Assembly (NCBI GenBank): GCA_021734345.1
Contig: JAIPJC010000007.1
Location: 1 to 56,491 of the forward strand
DNA: 56,491 nucleotides
From: Kiritimatiellales bacterium
GTDB taxonomy: Bacteria; Verrucomicrobiota; Kiritimatiellia; Kiritimatiellales; Pontiellaceae
Direction: 5' to 3'
In this document: positions 1 through 7,225 of the stretch, one piece after another
How the letters are laid out: each line of letters begins with the position of its first letter
Numbering within the stretch: position 1 is the stretch's first letter
Position numbers and translations under genes: made by a program
The notes under the pieces: generated by a model
What the model was told of the DNA's origin: nothing
Databases searched by the model: none
What the model saw: the letters and a program-made list of their open reading frames with translations, nothing else

Positions 1-728
1 ACTGCTTCAAGTGGCGGATCCTGTTCGGGAAAATGGCGGAACGGGCCGATGCGGTTGTGACGGTCTCGAATTTTTCAGCCTCGCGCATTGCTCACTTTTT
101 CCCGGCCTTGGAACCCAAGCTGCGCGTGATCCATAATGCATCGCATGGTGTATTCGGTTCGGAACCGTCCCCCGACTTGCTGGAAAAGGTTGAGGCGTTT
201 TCCGCCGGAGCCCCGTTTGTGCTTGTCCCCGGCGGCCTCTCCCTGCGGAAAAACGCCGACCTGATTGCCAGGGCCTGGCCGATGTTGGCAAAAGCTCTTC
301 CCTCGCTTAGGCTGGTGGTTTCGGGCATATGCGAAGCGGACTATCTTAAACGGCTGGGCGCGCACGGCGCGCACAATCTGGTTTTGCCGGGCTATGTCTC
401 GGACGAATTGTTGAACGCCCTGTACCACAAGGCGACCGTAGTCTGGTTCCCCTCCCGCTACGAAGGGTTCGGGATGCCGGTGGTCGAAGCCATGGCGGCC
501 GGCGCCCCGGTCGTGGCAAGCGACGCCGCGTCGTTGCCCGAGGTGGCCGGCAATGCCGCGCTGCTGTGCGGCGTGGACGATCCCCAGGCGCATGTCGATG
601 CCATCTACTCCTTGGTTTCATCCCCGCAGGCCAGGGCGGAAATGTGCAAGCGAAGCCTGGAACAATCCAAGCAATTTTCCTGGGCGGCCTCTGCGTCCCG
701 GCTCGAAGAACTCTTCCAATCCATATAG
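1..728 (+). CDS. Glycosyltransferase family 4, 5'-truncated by window edge
   Basis: This is the C-terminal part (about 241 residues, reading from base 3) of a GT-B fold glycosyltransferase whose start lies before the window. The first visible residues include AERADAVVTVSNFS, the usual end of the N-terminal Rossmann half. The donor-binding half follows, with FVLVPGGLSLRKN and the hallmark EGFGMPVVEAMAAGAPVV, whose EX7E-type glutamates bind the nucleotide sugar. It would transfer a sugar from an NDP donor to a growing glycan on the cytoplasmic face of the membrane. The next gene begins 4 bases after the stop, so it is part of one plus-strand glycan operon. The sugar and linkage cannot be read from the sequence. 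Confidence 0.9.
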   Translation, partial: CFKWRILFGKMAERADAVVTVSNFSASRIAHFFPALEPKLRVIHNASHGVFGSEPSPDLLEKVEAFSAGAPFVLVPGGLSLRKNADLIARAWPMLAKALPSLRLVVSGICEADYLKRLGAHGAHNLVLPGYVSDELLNALYHKATVVWFPSRYEGFGMPVVEAMAAGAPVVASDAASLPEVAGNAALLCGVDDPQAHVDAIYSLVSSPQARAEMCKRSLEQSKQFSWAASASRLEELFQSI

Positions 729-732
729 TCCC

Positions 733-1827
733 ATGATTGCGGTTTGCGATATCAATGAAGTTTGGCGGCGAAGGCCGTTCGAATCCATGGCCGACCTGCG
801 CGATGTGCTCGGAGTGGTGCCGGCCGACTGGATGGTGGCGCGCCGGCATCCCGCCTTCCGGTCGCCGGGACGCGATGGCGCGCTGGATGTGCTGCCCGTC
901 GCCCTCCCGCCAAGCTGGGCGTCGCGTACGGCCCGGATCGGGCAGCGTATGCTCTGGAGAAGAATCGTCCGGCACGGCAAAGCCGCTGGACGGAACATCG
1001 GGGCGGTCGTGGTAACCAGTCCGCACTACATCGAACTGCTGAAACATGTGCCGCCGGGCGTGAAGACCTTCTACTACGCCTCCGACGACTACCGCAGCTA
1101 TGAAGGCTGGAACCGCATGGCCGAGCTGGAGGCGCAACTTGTGCGGCGCGTCGACCACGCCTTCTTCGTGTCGGCAGAGCTGATGGAGCGTGCGCGGCGG
1201 GAATACGGGGTCGGTGCGGAAAAAACGTCCGTAAGCATGAACGCCACCGAAAAACGTTTTTTCCCGGAAGTCGGCGACCGCCGTCCGGCAGCGCCGCCGG
1301 CTGGCGAGCTGGAACGTCCGGTTGCGGGTATCGTCGGCGGCATCAACCACCGGTTGGACTTCAACCTGCTGCTGGCGTGCGCGGAACTTCCAGAGCTTGG
1401 AACGCTGCTGCTCGTCGGCCCGTTGCCGGATGAGCGGTCGGAAGCGCTCGGAAAATTGTTGGCGCACCCGAAGTGCGTCGCCGTCGGATCGCAACCGCAC
1501 GGCACGATCCACCGCTGGTTCCAGTGTTTGGATGTCGGGCTTATTCCGTACGTGCACTCGCAGTTCAACCAAATGTGTTCGCCCATGCGGTTGTTCGATC
1601 ATCTGGCCAGCGGCGCCCCGCTGGTCGCGACCGATGCCTGCGCCCAGGCGAATGGATTCGGCCAGCGGGTCGATGTTTGCGCGGAGCCGGACGCTTTCGT
1701 CGCGGCGGTGCGGCGTCATCTGGCCGCGAACGGAGCCACGCGCTCCGAGGAAATGTTTGAAGGTATTGCATGGGAGGATCGCGCGCGGGCGATGCTGTCG
1801 GTCATGGAGGATGTGGGACGTGTTTAG
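733..1827 (+). CDS. GT1/GT4-type glycosyltransferase, TuaH-like
   Basis: The product is a 364-residue GT-B glycosyltransferase. The N-terminal half contains YYASDDY at about residue 114, resembling the (Y)DxxDD motif of TuaH-like teichuronic-acid glycosyltransferases. The C-terminal half contains GLIPYV and SPMRLFDHLASGAPLVATD near residue 280, the donor-site helix. The ATG at 733 is chosen because the upstream in-frame extension overlaps the previous gene and lacks family features; no strong Shine-Dalgarno sequence precedes it. It sits between two other glycosyltransferases and probably adds one sugar of the same polysaccharide repeat unit. The acceptor and donor are unknown. The family call is safer than the TuaH likeness. 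Confidence 0.85.
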   Translation: MIAVCDINEVWRRRPFESMADLRDVLGVVPADWMVARRHPAFRSPGRDGALDVLPVALPPSWASRTARIGQRMLWRRIVRHGKAAGRNIGAVVVTSPHYIELLKHVPPGVKTFYYASDDYRSYEGWNRMAELEAQLVRRVDHAFFVSAELMERARREYGVGAEKTSVSMNATEKRFFPEVGDRRPAAPPAGELERPVAGIVGGINHRLDFNLLLACAELPELGTLLLVGPLPDERSEALGKLLAHPKCVAVGSQPHGTIHRWFQCLDVGLIPYVHSQFNQMCSPMRLFDHLASGAPLVATDACAQANGFGQRVDVCAEPDAFVAAVRRHLAANGATRSEEMFEGIAWEDRARAMLSVMEDVGRV

Positions 1828-2947
1828 GATTTGCATTTGGATGAACAACCCTTCGCATTACCAGTCCGCGTTTTTCGACGCGCTGGATGCCCGCGACGAT
1901 GTCGACCTGCAGGTGCGCTATTTCCAAGGGGTGCCGGGCGACCGGGCAGCCGAAGGGTGGAACAGCGACCATGCGGATAAACTATTCGAAGGATTTGTAG
2001 GCGATGAAACCGATCCCTCCTGCATCGCCGGACTGGTTCCCGACTGGCAGCACCGGGTGCACCTGATTAGCAGCAATTTCAACGCCGCCCTCGTCGACTA
2101 CTTTTGCGCGAGTCGCGTAAAATGGTGCCACTGGTCGGAGATGCCGGGCATCCGGCTGGCCGAGGTGCTGGATTACCAAATGGATCTCTACCGGATACTG
2201 CGGCCGTTGATGCTGGCCGCCCGGCGGAAGGCTTGGCAGCCGGTTCGCGAGCATGCATGGGGCGCATTCGCCCAGGGCATTCTGGCGGAGAATTCATTCA
2301 AGGTGCTGGGGATTCCGGATCGGAAGATCCGGGAGTTGTACTATACGCCTGCCGCGCTGCCCGCGCTCGATCCATCCAACGCGGTGGCGATGTTTGCCCG
2401 GGGCCGCAAAGTGTTCCTCTCCGTCGGAGCCCTTTGCAAGCGCAAAGGAATCGACGTGCTGCTCAAGGCATTCGCCCGTTTGCACACCGATGACTGGTGC
2501 GTGGTCCTGTGCGGATTGGACAAGACCGACGGCGCATACCACGCGTTGGCCGCGAAGCTGGGGATAGCGGACCGGGTATTGTTCCTGGGGGCCTATCCCG
2601 CGGCGCGGATTGCCGAGGTCTATGCCGCGGCGGATGTCTTCGTCCTCTCCTCCCGGTTCGATGGATGGGGAGCGGTTTTGAACGAAGCCGCTTCGCTGGG
2701 CATGCCGTTGATCGGAACGGATCTATGCGGCGCATCGTGGCACGTCGTTGAACCCGGCTCGAATGGATTCCGTGTGCGGGCCGGGTCGGTGAAGGATCTC
2801 GCGAAAGCGCTTCAGGCCTATGTGGACGATCCCGGCTTGCTGGAAAGCTTTGGTGCAGTATCGAAGGCGCTTTTCTTCCAGGAACTTTCACCCGAAAGAA
2901 ACGCGGAACGAATGGTTGAAGCCTTGCAGGCGTGGAGCGGCCAATGA
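1820..2947 (+). CDS. Glycosyltransferase family 4 (GTG start)
   Basis: This is a 375-residue GT-B enzyme. Domain evidence is the N-terminal MNNPSHYQSAFF acceptor-side motif, LSVGALCKRKGIDVLLKA near residue 200 (start of the donor domain) and LNEAASLGMPLIGTD near residue 286 (donor-site EX7E region). GTG at 1820 is preferred over ATG at 1811 because GGAGG at 1806-1810 lies 9 bases before the GTG but touches the ATG. With this start it overlaps the previous gene by 8 bases, and its stop overlaps the next ATG (ATGA), so translational coupling on both sides is likely. Its role is sugar addition in the same glycan pathway; specificity is not readable. Confidence 0.88.
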   Translation: MFRICIWMNNPSHYQSAFFDALDARDDVDLQVRYFQGVPGDRAAEGWNSDHADKLFEGFVGDETDPSCIAGLVPDWQHRVHLISSNFNAALVDYFCASRVKWCHWSEMPGIRLAEVLDYQMDLYRILRPLMLAARRKAWQPVREHAWGAFAQGILAENSFKVLGIPDRKIRELYYTPAALPALDPSNAVAMFARGRKVFLSVGALCKRKGIDVLLKAFARLHTDDWCVVLCGLDKTDGAYHALAAKLGIADRVLFLGAYPAARIAEVYAAADVFVLSSRFDGWGAVLNEAASLGMPLIGTDLCGASWHVVEPGSNGFRVRAGSVKDLAKALQAYVDDPGLLESFGAVSKALFFQELSPERNAERMVEALQAWSGQ

Positions 2948-4095
2948 ATGTGGTGGCCCTGTCGGGGATCGGCCGCAGCGCCGGCGGACTTTTCTATGCC
3001 GTCAGCTCGCTGTACAAGGCCTTGGAAACAGGTGGTGCGCGCGTTTCGGTGCTGGGTGCGGACCATCGGTTTTCCGAAGAAGACCGGGCCGTGTGGAGTC
3101 CCGTTTCCGTGACGTCCTATAAAGCGTTCGGCCCATTGCAATCGTCGGTTGAACTACGTCGGTTGCTTGCCCTCGCCGATGGCGATCTGGTGCACCAGCA
3201 CGGCATCTGGCTGGACGACCAATGGGCGGCGCGGCAATGGCAGAAAAAAACCAAACGACCGGTGGTTATCAGTCCGCACGGCATGCTGGATCCATGGGCT
3301 CTCCGCAACTCGGCGTGGAAGAAAAATCTGGTTGGCCGGTTGTTCGCCAACGAGTCGCTCAACCAGGCGACGTGCATCCATGCCTTGTGCCAATCCGAAG
3401 TCGATTCGATCCGGGCGTATGGCTTGAAGAATCCCGTGGCGCTGATCCCCAACGGAGTGGATCTGCCTGAGCTTGCAGAGGCGCACCCGATGGGGCAGGG
3501 CGAAAAAAAGAAACTGCTTTTCCTCGGCCGCATCCATCCCAAGAAAGGGCTCAAGGAACTGTTGCAGGCATGGGGCATGGCACATGGAACATGGCGGAAG
3601 GATTGGGAATTGGTCATCGCCGGATGGGACGACGGCGGGCATGAAAGCGGCTTGAAGGCCTTGAGCGCAGAGCTTGGCGTTGCCGATTCGGTTTCCTTTG
3701 TTGGGGCCCAGTTCGGCAACGCAAAAGAAACGCTGTTGCGCAGTGTCGATGCCTTTATCCTGCCCTCCTTTTCGGAGGGGTTGCCGATGTCTGTGCTGGA
3801 AGCGTGGTCCTACCGCCTGCCCGTTCTAATGACCGGTTTTTGCAACCTACCGGAAGGCTTCAAGGCCGACGCGGCGATCCATATCGAACCGACGGTTGAA
3901 TCCATTGCGACCGGACTGGCGGAGCTGGCCGGCCTTCCACTGGAACGCCTCGGTTCAATGGGCGTCAACGGGAGGCGGTTGGTAGAGGAAACGTTTACCT
4001 GGACGACGATTGCGCGGAACATGGCCCGGGTATATGAATGGTGCCTTGCGGGCGCGAGCCGTTTGGAGCGGCCAGACTTTATTGAGATTGGTTGA
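2944..4095 (+). CDS. Glycosyltransferase family 4
   Basis: The 383-residue product starts at the ATG of an ATGA overlap with the upstream gene (GGAGCGG is the probable ribosome-binding site). The N-terminus MNVVALSGIGRSAGG carries the glycine-rich loop of GT4 enzymes. Further features are HQHGIWLDDQW, VISPHGMLDPWAL (acceptor side), FLGRIHPKKGLKELL near residue 193 and PSFSEGLPMSVLEAW near residue 274 (donor site). The HGMLDPWAL segment is common in capsule and colanic-acid type glycosyltransferases. It is the fourth GT-B enzyme in a row, which suggests several sugars per repeat unit. The substrate is not predictable. Confidence 0.9.
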   Translation: MNVVALSGIGRSAGGLFYAVSSLYKALETGGARVSVLGADHRFSEEDRAVWSPVSVTSYKAFGPLQSSVELRRLLALADGDLVHQHGIWLDDQWAARQWQKKTKRPVVISPHGMLDPWALRNSAWKKNLVGRLFANESLNQATCIHALCQSEVDSIRAYGLKNPVALIPNGVDLPELAEAHPMGQGEKKKLLFLGRIHPKKGLKELLQAWGMAHGTWRKDWELVIAGWDDGGHESGLKALSAELGVADSVSFVGAQFGNAKETLLRSVDAFILPSFSEGLPMSVLEAWSYRLPVLMTGFCNLPEGFKADAAIHIEPTVESIATGLAELAGLPLERLGSMGVNGRRLVEETFTWTTIARNMARVYEWCLAGASRLERPDFIEIG

Positions 4096-4100
4096 ACGAG

Positions 4101-4961
4101 ATGGATACATCCATCATCATAGCGTCCTTGGGGCGCGCCAAGATTCTTGGTGAAGCCATTGCGCGGCTGGACAAGCAAACGAAAAAGCCGCTTCAGTTGA
4201 TTGTCGTGGTGCACGACAAATCAGATTTGCCCGACGTGTTGCCCCAGGAGGCGATGGTTTTATTTTCGGAGAAGGGAACCACGATCCAACGCAATAGAGG
4301 CATCGATGCCTGTTCACCAGATTCGGATTTTTGGCTGTTTATCGATGACGACACCTTTTTACATCCTACATATCTGGAAAGAATGGAACGGATTTTTGAA
4401 GCAAATCCGCATGTGGCGGGCTTGTCCGGGAACCTGATCCGGAACGGGGATGTTTCGATCAATGAAGCGGATCGACTATTGCTCGACTATCAGGACGAAG
4501 GGTCCGGCCAGGCACTTGAGCGGGGAGCCTTGTACGGATGCAATTTTGGCGTCAGGGCGAGCATGGCGTCCAACATTCGTTTCGACGAACGATTGGTTTT
4601 GTATGGATGGTTGGAAGATGCCGACTTTTCAATGAATCTGGGGAGGCACGGTGGAATCTGCTACTCTCCGGAATTGATTTGCGTACATCTGATGTTCCAG
4701 AGCGGCGGGCGCTCCAACCATGTCCGGTTTGGATTTTCCCAAATCATGAATCCGTACTATCTTTGCAGGAAGAACAAGGATGTCTTTCCGTTTGCAGAGG
4801 TTCTGAAGGCCCATTGGTTGAAAAGCGTTCCAGCAAACTGTGCGGGAGCCATCGTGGGCCCGTCGAGAAAGAGCCGGGTGCAACGCTTATGGGGCAACTT
4901 GATAGCTTTCCGTTTTTTGGTGGCAGGCCGTATTGTTCCCGAACACGCATGTGAATTATGA
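4101..4961 (+). CDS. Glycosyltransferase family 2
   Basis: This is a GT-A fold family 2 glycosyltransferase of about 286 residues. Visible features are the N-terminal TSIIIASLGR strand, GTTIQRNRGID (nucleotide binding) and the metal-binding FIDDDTF near residue 80. ERGALYGCNFGVRA and YGWLEDADFSMNL belong to the acceptor region, where the ED pair is typical of inverting GT2 enzymes. ATG 4101 is given as the start; a TTG at 4092 overlapping the previous stop is an alternative adding three residues. The gene lies within the same operon and probably elongates the polysaccharide. No membrane segment is evident. Confidence 0.85.
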   Translation: MDTSIIIASLGRAKILGEAIARLDKQTKKPLQLIVVVHDKSDLPDVLPQEAMVLFSEKGTTIQRNRGIDACSPDSDFWLFIDDDTFLHPTYLERMERIFEANPHVAGLSGNLIRNGDVSINEADRLLLDYQDEGSGQALERGALYGCNFGVRASMASNIRFDERLVLYGWLEDADFSMNLGRHGGICYSPELICVHLMFQSGGRSNHVRFGFSQIMNPYYLCRKNKDVFPFAEVLKAHWLKSVPANCAGAIVGPSRKSRVQRLWGNLIAFRFLVAGRIVPEHACEL

Positions 4962-4983
4962 TGGCACTCAACCGGACGGCATT

Positions 4984-5562
4984 ATGACAGACCAGCAACA
5001 GACAGGGCAGACGCTCCGCATAGAGGACAACCGGTCCGAAAGAAAGTATACGATTGGCATACAGTTGTGCCGGATCCTGTGGGCTTTCGGAAAGGTGGTT
5101 TTCCGTCTGGTCCCGCGACCGCTTTATGCGCCCCGCCGGGTCTTGCTCCGGATGTTTGGCGCAAAGATTGGAGCGCAGGTGAACATCGCCAACACGGCGA
5201 CGATCTACTTCCCGTGGAACCTGGAGATAGGCGATTGGTCGTCGATCGGGGAGCATGCCTATATCTACAATTTGGGAAAGATCACGGTTGGCGAAAAGGC
5301 TACGATCTCCCAGCGTGCGCACCTTTGCGCAGGCTCCCATGACTACACCGATCCAGCGTTGCCCCTACTCACGCCGCCCATCCACATCGGCGCACAGGCG
5401 TGGATCTGCGCGGATGCGTTTGTCGGGCCGAACGTGACCGTGGGGGAGGGTGCCGTAGTCGGTGCCTGCGCCGTCGTCTTCAAGGACGTCGAATCGTGGA
5501 GTATTGTGGCGGGCAATCCGGCGCGCTTTGTCAAAATACGGGAAATGAAGGGAAGCCAATAA
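4984..5562 (+). CDS. WcaF-like hexapeptide-repeat O-acetyltransferase
   Basis: The 192-residue product belongs to the left-handed beta-helix (LbH) acyltransferases of the WcaF/colanic-acid acetyltransferase type. The N-terminal ~50 residues are a basic amphipathic segment (RLVPRPLYAPRRVLLRMFGAKIG) typical of WcaF homologues. Imperfect hexapeptide repeats follow (IGAQVNIANTATI, IGDWSSIGEHAYIYNLG, ITVGEKATIS). The catalytic-loop motif CAGSHDYTDP supplies the histidine, and the end is VVAGNPARFVK-like (IVAGNPARFVKI). It would transfer acetyl from acetyl-CoA to a sugar hydroxyl of the glycan. ATG 4984 is favoured over an upstream non-ATG start inside the preceding gene. It is followed one base later by the next gene. 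Confidence 0.88.
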   Translation: MTDQQQTGQTLRIEDNRSERKYTIGIQLCRILWAFGKVVFRLVPRPLYAPRRVLLRMFGAKIGAQVNIANTATIYFPWNLEIGDWSSIGEHAYIYNLGKITVGEKATISQRAHLCAGSHDYTDPALPLLTPPIHIGAQAWICADAFVGPNVTVGEGAVVGACAVVFKDVESWSIVAGNPARFVKIREMKGSQ

Positions 5563-5563
5563 C

Positions 5564-6397
5564 ATGCCTGCCGTATCCATCCTGATTCTAACCAAGAACG
5601 AAGAGATCAACATCGACCGCTGCCTCGATGCCGTGTCATGGTCGGACGACATCGTCGTATACGATTCGTTCAGCGACGACCGCACGGTCGAGTTGGCTGA
5701 AAAGCGCGGCGCACGGATTGTCCAGCGCAAGTTCGACAACTGGTCGGCGCATCAAAACTGGGCGGTCGCCAACATCAAATTCAAACATCCGTGGGTATAC
5801 TATACCGATGCGGATGAAACCTGCGACGATCAGCTGCGGGGAGAATTGGAACGCCTTGCCGAGTTGGGCGATGAGAACGCGGCTTTCCAGGTCCGCCGCA
5901 AAGATTATTTCATGGGGCGCTGGCTGAAGCGGTCCCAACTGTATCCGACGTGGATCACCCGCGTCTTTCGGCCCGAGCGGATCCGGTACGAGCGCCTGGT
6001 CAATCCCGTTGCCGTCGTCGACGGGAAGACGGGTTCCCTGCAAGGGCACATTATCCACTATCCGTTTTCCCATGGCGTCGGCCATTGGTTCGACCGCCAT
6101 AACAAATATTCAGACATGGAGGCGCAGGACTTGATCAAAGAGGTTTCGGGAAGCTTCCGCTTTGCCGAACTCGTTTCCCGCGATGCCGCCACGAAGCGCC
6201 GCGCGCTCAAGACCCTGGCCTACCGCATGCCCGGACGTCCGTTGCTGATGTTTGCCTATCTCTATTTCTTCCGTCTGGGCCTGCTCGACGGCATGCCCGG
6301 CCTCCGCTACTCCATCATGCGCTCGATGTATGAGTACATGATCGATTTGAAGGTTGCTGAAATCCGCTACAATCGCAAGCACACGCAGAACTCATGA
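5564..6397 (+). CDS. Glycosyltransferase family 2, WaaE/KdtX-like
   Basis: The 277-residue product is a GT2 enzyme of the WaaE/KdtX type (LPS-core beta-1,4-glucosyltransferase-like). Features are the N-terminal VSILILTKNEEINI, the signature CLDAVSWSDDIVVYDSFSDD, then NWAVANI and YTDADE near residue 79, which carries the DxD equivalent. The RRKDYFMGRWL segment and the C-terminal YHxxF-like hydrophobic region (PLLMFAYLYFFRLGLLDG) are typical of this subfamily and probably associate with the membrane. A good ribosome-binding site (AGGGAAG) precedes the ATG. The stop overlaps the next gene in an ATGA arrangement, indicating an operon. Confidence 0.88.
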   Translation: MPAVSILILTKNEEINIDRCLDAVSWSDDIVVYDSFSDDRTVELAEKRGARIVQRKFDNWSAHQNWAVANIKFKHPWVYYTDADETCDDQLRGELERLAELGDENAAFQVRRKDYFMGRWLKRSQLYPTWITRVFRPERIRYERLVNPVAVVDGKTGSLQGHIIHYPFSHGVGHWFDRHNKYSDMEAQDLIKEVSGSFRFAELVSRDAATKRRALKTLAYRMPGRPLLMFAYLYFFRLGLLDGMPGLRYSIMRSMYEYMIDLKVAEIRYNRKHTQNS

Positions 6398-7167
6398 AAA
6401 TCTCGATCATAACCGCCACCTATAATTCCGAAGCGAGCATCCTGTGCACCCTGCGCTCCATTGCGGAGCAGGAGTATCCGCGCGAGCTGATCGAATGGAT
6501 CGTTGTCGACGGGGCATCGACCGACCGCACGCTGGAGTTGGTCAAGGCCGCGGACTTCCAGCCTGATCGGCTCGTGTCGGAGCCGGACAAGGGATTGTAC
6601 GACGCGCTGAACAAGGGCGTTCGGCTGGCCACCGGCGACCTTGTCGGATTTCTGCACGCCGACGATTTTTTTGCATCGCCCGGCGTGTTGAACCGCATTG
6701 CCTGCGCCCTGCGCAATTCAGGTGCCGAGGCCGTCTATGGAGACTTGCAATATGTCCAAGACTTGGCGGATGGCGGCTTTGGCGTGGTACGGGATTGGAA
6801 GAGCGGAATCTACTACCGCCGCAACCTGAAATGGGGATGGATGCCGCCGCATCCGACGCTTTACCTGAAGCGTGAAATCTATGAACGCGCCAAATTGGAA
6901 AACGGCGAATATTTCGACACCTCGTTCACCTGCGCGGCCGACTATGATTTCATGCTGCGTATCTTCGCCCGGCACGAGGTCGAGCCGGCCTATCTCAAAA
7001 TGGTGTTCGTCAAGATGCGGCTCGGCGGGATCAGCAACCGCAGCCTGAAACATATCGTCCAAAAGTCGCGGGAGGACTGGCGCGCCATCCGGCGCAACCA
7101 CATCGGGCATCTCCATACACTGGTTTGGAAGAATGTCGGGAAACTCGGCCAGTTCATTCGCCGCTAA
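6394..7167 (+). CDS. Glycosyltransferase family 2, WcaE-like
   Basis: This is a 257-residue GT2 enzyme. It starts at ATG 6394 within an ATGA overlap. Motifs are ISIITATYNSE (N-terminal strand), VVDGASTDRTLEL, EPDKGLYDALNKGV and HADDFF near residue 89. The combination of 'SEPDKGLYDALNKG' and WGWMPPHPTLYLK is characteristic of WcaE/PglI-like glycosyltransferases. The C-terminus includes YDFMLRIFARH and GGISNRSL. It is the last glycosyltransferase of this run; a 58-base gap follows before the NRPS gene. Its likely role is adding a sugar to the glycan repeat unit. Confidence 0.88.
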   Translation: MKISIITATYNSEASILCTLRSIAEQEYPRELIEWIVVDGASTDRTLELVKAADFQPDRLVSEPDKGLYDALNKGVRLATGDLVGFLHADDFFASPGVLNRIACALRNSGAEAVYGDLQYVQDLADGGFGVVRDWKSGIYYRRNLKWGWMPPHPTLYLKREIYERAKLENGEYFDTSFTCAADYDFMLRIFARHEVEPAYLKMVFVKMRLGGISNRSLKHIVQKSREDWRAIRRNHIGHLHTLVWKNVGKLGQFIRR

Positions 7168-7225
7168 TGGATCCCCGTCCATTTGTCGTCTTGACCCTGA
7201 AACTCGTTTCAATGATCGAACTCCC

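Noticed and set aside
346..1848. 500-codon minus-strand open frame over two glycosyltransferase genes
   Set aside because: It is an antisense reading of coding sequence with clear GT motifs on the plus strand.
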